Assembly (NCBI GenBank): GCA_947492475.1
Contig: CANLNM010000004.1
Coordinates: 186,001 to 250,000 of the forward strand
DNA: 64,000 nucleotides
DNA from: an uncultured Paracoccaceae bacterium
GTDB taxonomy: Bacteria > Pseudomonadota > Alphaproteobacteria > Rhodobacterales > Rhodobacteraceae
Direction: 5' to 3'
Shown one piece after another: positions 61,328-64,000 of the stretch (positions are counted from its first letter, which is position 1; the number at the start of each line of letters is the position of its first letter). Under the pieces are notes generated by a model. That model did no database searches. It saw only the letters and a program-made list of their open reading frames with translations, and was not told where the DNA came from. A program made the position numbers and the translations under genes.

Positions 61328-61948
61328 ATGAAAATTTATGACACTGAAGGCTTCCCGAACCCCGCACGTGTGCGCATTGCGTTGGCTGAGAAAGGCGCAA
61401 CAAACGACGTGGAATTCATCGCGGTTGACGTCATGGGTGGTGAGCACCGCACAGACACATTCAAAGCCATGAACCCAGATGCGGTTGTCCCATGCCTCGA
61501 ACTGGCGGATGGCACTCATATATCCCAGTGCAACGCGATCACTGAATATATTGACGGTCACTTTGAGGGCCCATCGCTGATGGGCAAAACCCCAAAGGAA
61601 CGTGCCCAAGTGTCGATGATGAACCTACGTGCTGAAAACGGCCTGCTGAACGCAGTTGGGGCTTATTTTCATCATGCGACACCCGGCCTTGGTCCGGATC
61701 TGGAAACCGACCAATGTGCCGAATGGGGCAACAAACAAAAAGAAGTTGCAGGTCAGACGATGCGCTATCTGAACGAGGTTCTGGCTGACAATGCGTTTCT
61801 GGCTGGCAGTGAATTCTCTATTGCAGACATCACGGCTTTTGCGGGCTTGGCATTCGCTGACTTTGCCAAGGTAGAAATCCCTGAAAGCCTCTCAAATCTT
61901 AACGCTTGGCGTGCCAAAGTTGCAGCTCGTCCCAGCATCGCGGGTTAA
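61328..61948 (+). CDS. Glutathione S-transferase family protein
   Basis: 206 residues with the N-terminal thioredoxin-like half ([40 protein letters not shown], with the glutathione gamma-glutamyl site) and an all-helical C-terminal half. The start has GGAG upstream. It conjugates or reduces an electrophile with glutathione. It is followed after 32 bases by a ChrR-like cupin gene, and both may be under the operator at 61276-61293. Confidence 0.88.
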   Translation: MKIYDTEGFPNPARVRIALAEKGATNDVEFIAVDVMGGEHRTDTFKAMNPDAVVPCLELADGTHISQCNAITEYIDGHFEGPSLMGKTPKERAQVSMMNLRAENGLLNAVGAYFHHATPGLGPDLETDQCAEWGNKQKEVAGQTMRYLNEVLADNAFLAGSEFSIADITAFAGLAFADFAKVEIPESLSNLNAWRAKVAARPSIAG

Positions 61949-61980
61949 GCCGCCTCCACTCAAGTCGAAAGGACACTACA

Positions 61981-62649
61981 ATGGAACTTAACGCTGACTT
62001 TTCGCAACGTGTCGTTGTTCACTCTGATCAGCTTGAGTGGAGCCCATCGCCCATGCCGGGCGTGGACCGGCGCATGCTAGATCGCATTGGCGGCGAAGTT
62101 GCACGGGCGACGACCATCGTGCGGTATGCGCCCGACAGCAAATTTTCTGCTCATACGCATTCAGGTGGAGAAGAATTCATCGTTCTTGATGGTGTGTTTC
62201 AAGACGAACATGGTGATTTTCCCGAAGGAACCTATGTCCGCAACCCGCCCACGACATCCCACACGCCGGGCTCAGAATTGGGTTGCACAATCTTTGTGAA
62301 ACTTTGGCAATTTGACATGGAAGACCGCAATCAATTTCGCAAAACCATGGCGGATGAATTGGCCTCACCGGTTGATGGTGTTGCCACGGCCCAGCTGCAT
62401 AGCGATGACCGTGAAACAGTGACCTACAGCCATGTCGACGCAGGCGCTGCGCTAAACATGTCGGATGTTGGCGGGATTGAAATGCTCATTATTTCAGGAT
62501 CACTGACCGAAGGCGGTGAAACACTTAGCAAAGGCGCGTGGTTGCGTTTGCCAGAAGGGCAGCCACTGATCGCGATTGCCGGGGCCGACGGTGCCAAAGT
62601 TTGGGTCAAGACCGGCCATTTGCCATACGCCAAGCCACCGGCGGTCTAA
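61981..62649 (+). CDS. ChrR-like double-cupin protein
   Basis: 222 residues from the ATG at 61981 (AAAGGA upstream). The first cupin has the metal-binding His/His/Glu pattern [20 protein letters not shown], with HTPG further on; the second half holds a weaker cupin ([15 protein letters not shown]...[13 protein letters not shown]). ChrR-type proteins act as anti-sigma or redox-sensing proteins, but no ECF sigma factor or zinc anti-sigma domain is seen here, so an enzyme or sensor role is equally possible. Its place beside a GST suggests a stress response. Confidence 0.72.
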   Translation: MELNADFSQRVVVHSDQLEWSPSPMPGVDRRMLDRIGGEVARATTIVRYAPDSKFSAHTHSGGEEFIVLDGVFQDEHGDFPEGTYVRNPPTTSHTPGSELGCTIFVKLWQFDMEDRNQFRKTMADELASPVDGVATAQLHSDDRETVTYSHVDAGAALNMSDVGGIEMLIISGSLTEGGETLSKGAWLRLPEGQPLIAIAGADGAKVWVKTGHLPYAKPPAV

Positions 62650-62884
62650 CGGCGGCGCAAATATGCCGGCGCTCGTCATCGGCGCGATCGCTGGCTTTGA
62701 TCGCCTGTTGTTAACCGCTAGGTGGAAATACATTTTTGTTGAACCACGCATCCCTTTGGGCCATCGGCCGCGGTACCTGGAGGGATCGAAAAGGCCCCGT
62801 GATTTGGCAGCTTTTTCAAAGGCGCTTTAGAAGCGGCAGAAAACGTACTAGCATAGCACAAGCCTAACGAGACATGTGGTACAG

Positions 62885-63448
62885 ATGCGAATTGACACAA
62901 AAACCGCTTTGCTTAACTCTGCGGAACGGGCGGCGCGTACGCTTGGATTTGATGGGTTCAGCTATGCTGACCTTTCAGAGGATGTCGGCATTCGTAAGGC
63001 CAGTATCCACCATCATTTCCCGACCAAAGCCGCCCTGTCTGTCGCTTTGATGGAACGATATTACAATGATCTGAAAGCGGTCTGCGAAGAAATCGACCTG
63101 AGCCAGGATTCGGGCGGCGCGCGGCTTACAGCGTTGATCGACCGTTATAGATCCGCTCTTGATGGTGGCAAAAGCCTCTGCCTCTGCGTATCCTTTTCGA
63201 CCAGCCGCGAAAGCCTGCCCGCTGAGGTTATCACCCAAATTGGCCGCTTTCGCGAAATGATTATTGCATGGGCAGAAACAGTGTTTGTGGCGGGGCAAAC
63301 TGACGGAAGTATCGCCAACGTCACGGACCCGGCGATCGAAGCGGCAGCGGCACTTCCACTTTTAGAAGGTGCGCAGCTTGCGGCAAGGGTGGAAGAAAAC
63401 CCCGCATTGTTTGACAGTGCTGTGCGTATTTTGACCCAACGTTTGTAG
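62885..63448 (+). CDS. TetR-family transcriptional regulator
   Basis: 187 residues from the ATG at 62885 (a GTG at 62876 would add three residues). The N-terminal HTH is FDGFSYADLSEDVGIRKASI, followed by HHHFPTKAALSVALMERYY, the standard TetR pattern. The rest is helical and would bind the inducer. The gap to the cupin gene is 235 bases without a clear element. The operator at 61276-61293 upstream of the GST gene is its most likely target. Confidence 0.85.
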   Translation: MRIDTKTALLNSAERAARTLGFDGFSYADLSEDVGIRKASIHHHFPTKAALSVALMERYYNDLKAVCEEIDLSQDSGGARLTALIDRYRSALDGGKSLCLCVSFSTSRESLPAEVITQIGRFREMIIAWAETVFVAGQTDGSIANVTDPAIEAAAALPLLEGAQLAARVEENPALFDSAVRILTQRL

Positions 63449-63552
63449 TCATCTGAGCAGCAAATCAGCGCACAAAGGGCAATGCCGCCCGGTCGCATGG
63501 CAGGAACATCTTAGGGGTTCCTCCTGTTGAGCCGTGCTTAGCGTTCGGTCTA

Positions 63553-63578
63553 GGTCGCCCGTATCATATCGGGCGACC
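63553..63578. terminator. Bidirectional terminator between tetR-type and cysteine-hydrolase genes
   Basis: GGTCGCCCG (63553-63561) and CGGGCGACC (63570-63578) form a perfect 9-bp stem with an 8-base loop between two converging genes. Confidence 0.7.
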
Positions 63579-63592
63579 CAATTGGTGCATAA

Positions 63593-64000
63593 TTAGGACG
63601 CGGCTTCGATCTGAGCGACGGCTTCTTCTGTCGACCAGACTGCGTTTGCCATGTAGCGGAAGTTGATCAATGCGGCGAGGTATCCGTCACCTTCGGGCAG
63701 CATGGCGGCTGCGGTCGCATCACGGACGACGGCCACTTCGAATCCGTCTTCTAGAAGTTCACGCATATGAGATTCCGTACACAGATTCGCGGACATTCCG
63801 GCGAGGATCACTTGATCAACACCTTGCTTGCGCAATTGCAACGACAAGTCATTTGTGTCGTTGCCGTACACTTTGTGCGGCGATGTCACGATGGTTTTGC
63901 CGTCGTTGATATAGGGCTTGTATTGCGGCATCCAATCGGCGCCTGACCCTTCGAACCCATCAAGGTTCAGCGGACCGGGGCGGTCAAACATACCGATATT
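63593..64000 (-). CDS. Isochorismatase-family cysteine hydrolase, 5' end outside the window
   Basis: The frame is open through the right window edge, so about 136 C-terminal residues are visible. The family motif is VDQVILAGMSANLCTESHMR, with the nucleophile Cys, then VAVVRDATAAAML. Members cleave amides or related bonds (isochorismate, nicotinamide, N-carbamoyl compounds). Substrate cannot be set. Transcribed toward the TetR gene and terminated at 63553-63578. Confidence 0.8.
   Translation of the reverse strand, partial: NIGMFDRPGPLNLDGFEGSGADWMPQYKPYINDGKTIVTSPHKVYGNDTNDLSLQLRKQGVDQVILAGMSANLCTESHMRELLEDGFEVAVVRDATAAAMLPEGDGYLAALINFRYMANAVWSTEEAVAQIEAAS

Noticed and set aside
1-64000. CRISPR arrays, rRNA, tRNA or complete insertion sequences
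   Set aside because: No regularly spaced repeats, tRNA-like cloverleaf with 3' end, rRNA sequence or intact transposase with terminal repeats was recognised when reading both strands; automated tools could still find a missed short RNA.

Overview
The window comes from an alphaproteobacterium, most likely a marine Rhodobacterales (Roseobacter-group) bacterium. This rests on the single-cluster flagellar gene order with flaF, flbT, motE and a DUF1217 gene, a class I cytochrome c gene inside the flagellar cluster, and many periplasmic sugar-uptake systems. No database search was run; all family names come from recognising motifs in the translated sequence. Gene coverage is dense, no gap exceeds 300 bases, and no tRNA or rRNA was seen.

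Region 1 (1-290) is the 3' end of ubiB. Region 2 (300-31887) is a nearly complete flagellar supercluster in alternating blocks: flgD/fliK; a FlgJ-type rod-binding protein and FlgN-like chaperone; flagellin with flaF, flbT and the DUF1217 gene; fliI; flgB-flgC-fliE-fliQ-flgF-flgG-flgA-flgH-fliL-like; cytochrome c; fliF-fliH-fliN-fliP; fliL-motE-motA-TPR protein; flhA-fliR-flhB-FliJ-like; and flgE-flgK-flgL-flgI with motB. fliG and fliM are not in the cluster. Two CtrA-like boxes (TTAA-N7-TTAG type) lie at the fliF/fliL divergent promoter and upstream of flgE. The flagellin leader carries a stem-loop next to the ribosome binding site that is a candidate FlbT target.

Region 3 (31972-35329) is a tight four-gene operon encoding an unknown protein, a TPR-glycosyltransferase fusion, a DUF6165 protein and an FkbM methyltransferase. 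It may be a flagellin or surface glycan modification module. Region 4 (35412-37900) is an acyl-CoA synthetase/enoyl-CoA hydratase operon behind a perfect TetR-type operator, followed by convergent manC.

Region 5 (39528-50492) is a LacI-controlled sugar or sugar-acid system: an APH-fold kinase, a non-canonical enolase paralogue, an FAH-family hydrolase, three SDR dehydrogenases and a CUT1 ABC transporter. The same palindrome, GTTCACGTGAAC, lies upstream of both the kinase and the binding-protein gene. The enzyme set suggests a route in which a 2,4-dioxo sugar acid is hydrolysed to pyruvate plus a hydroxy acid such as glycerate. The kinase and altered enolase could then convert glycerate to phosphoenolpyruvate. 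Region 6 (50617-59100) is a second, GntR-controlled system: a UxaB/mannitol dehydrogenase-type oxidoreductase, an aldo-keto reductase, a CUT2 ABC transporter, a zinc dehydrogenase and a UxaA-type dehydratase. Its GntR regulator appears to have two winged-helix domains.

Region 7 (59212-61085) is decayed: a PatB/MalY C-S lyase pseudogene that has lost its PLP-lysine segment, divergent from a LysR (MetR-type) pseudogene with two internal deletions. Region 8 (61276-64000) holds a GST, a ChrR-like cupin protein and a TetR regulator behind a palindromic operator, then the 3' part of a cysteine-hydrolase gene that runs off the window.
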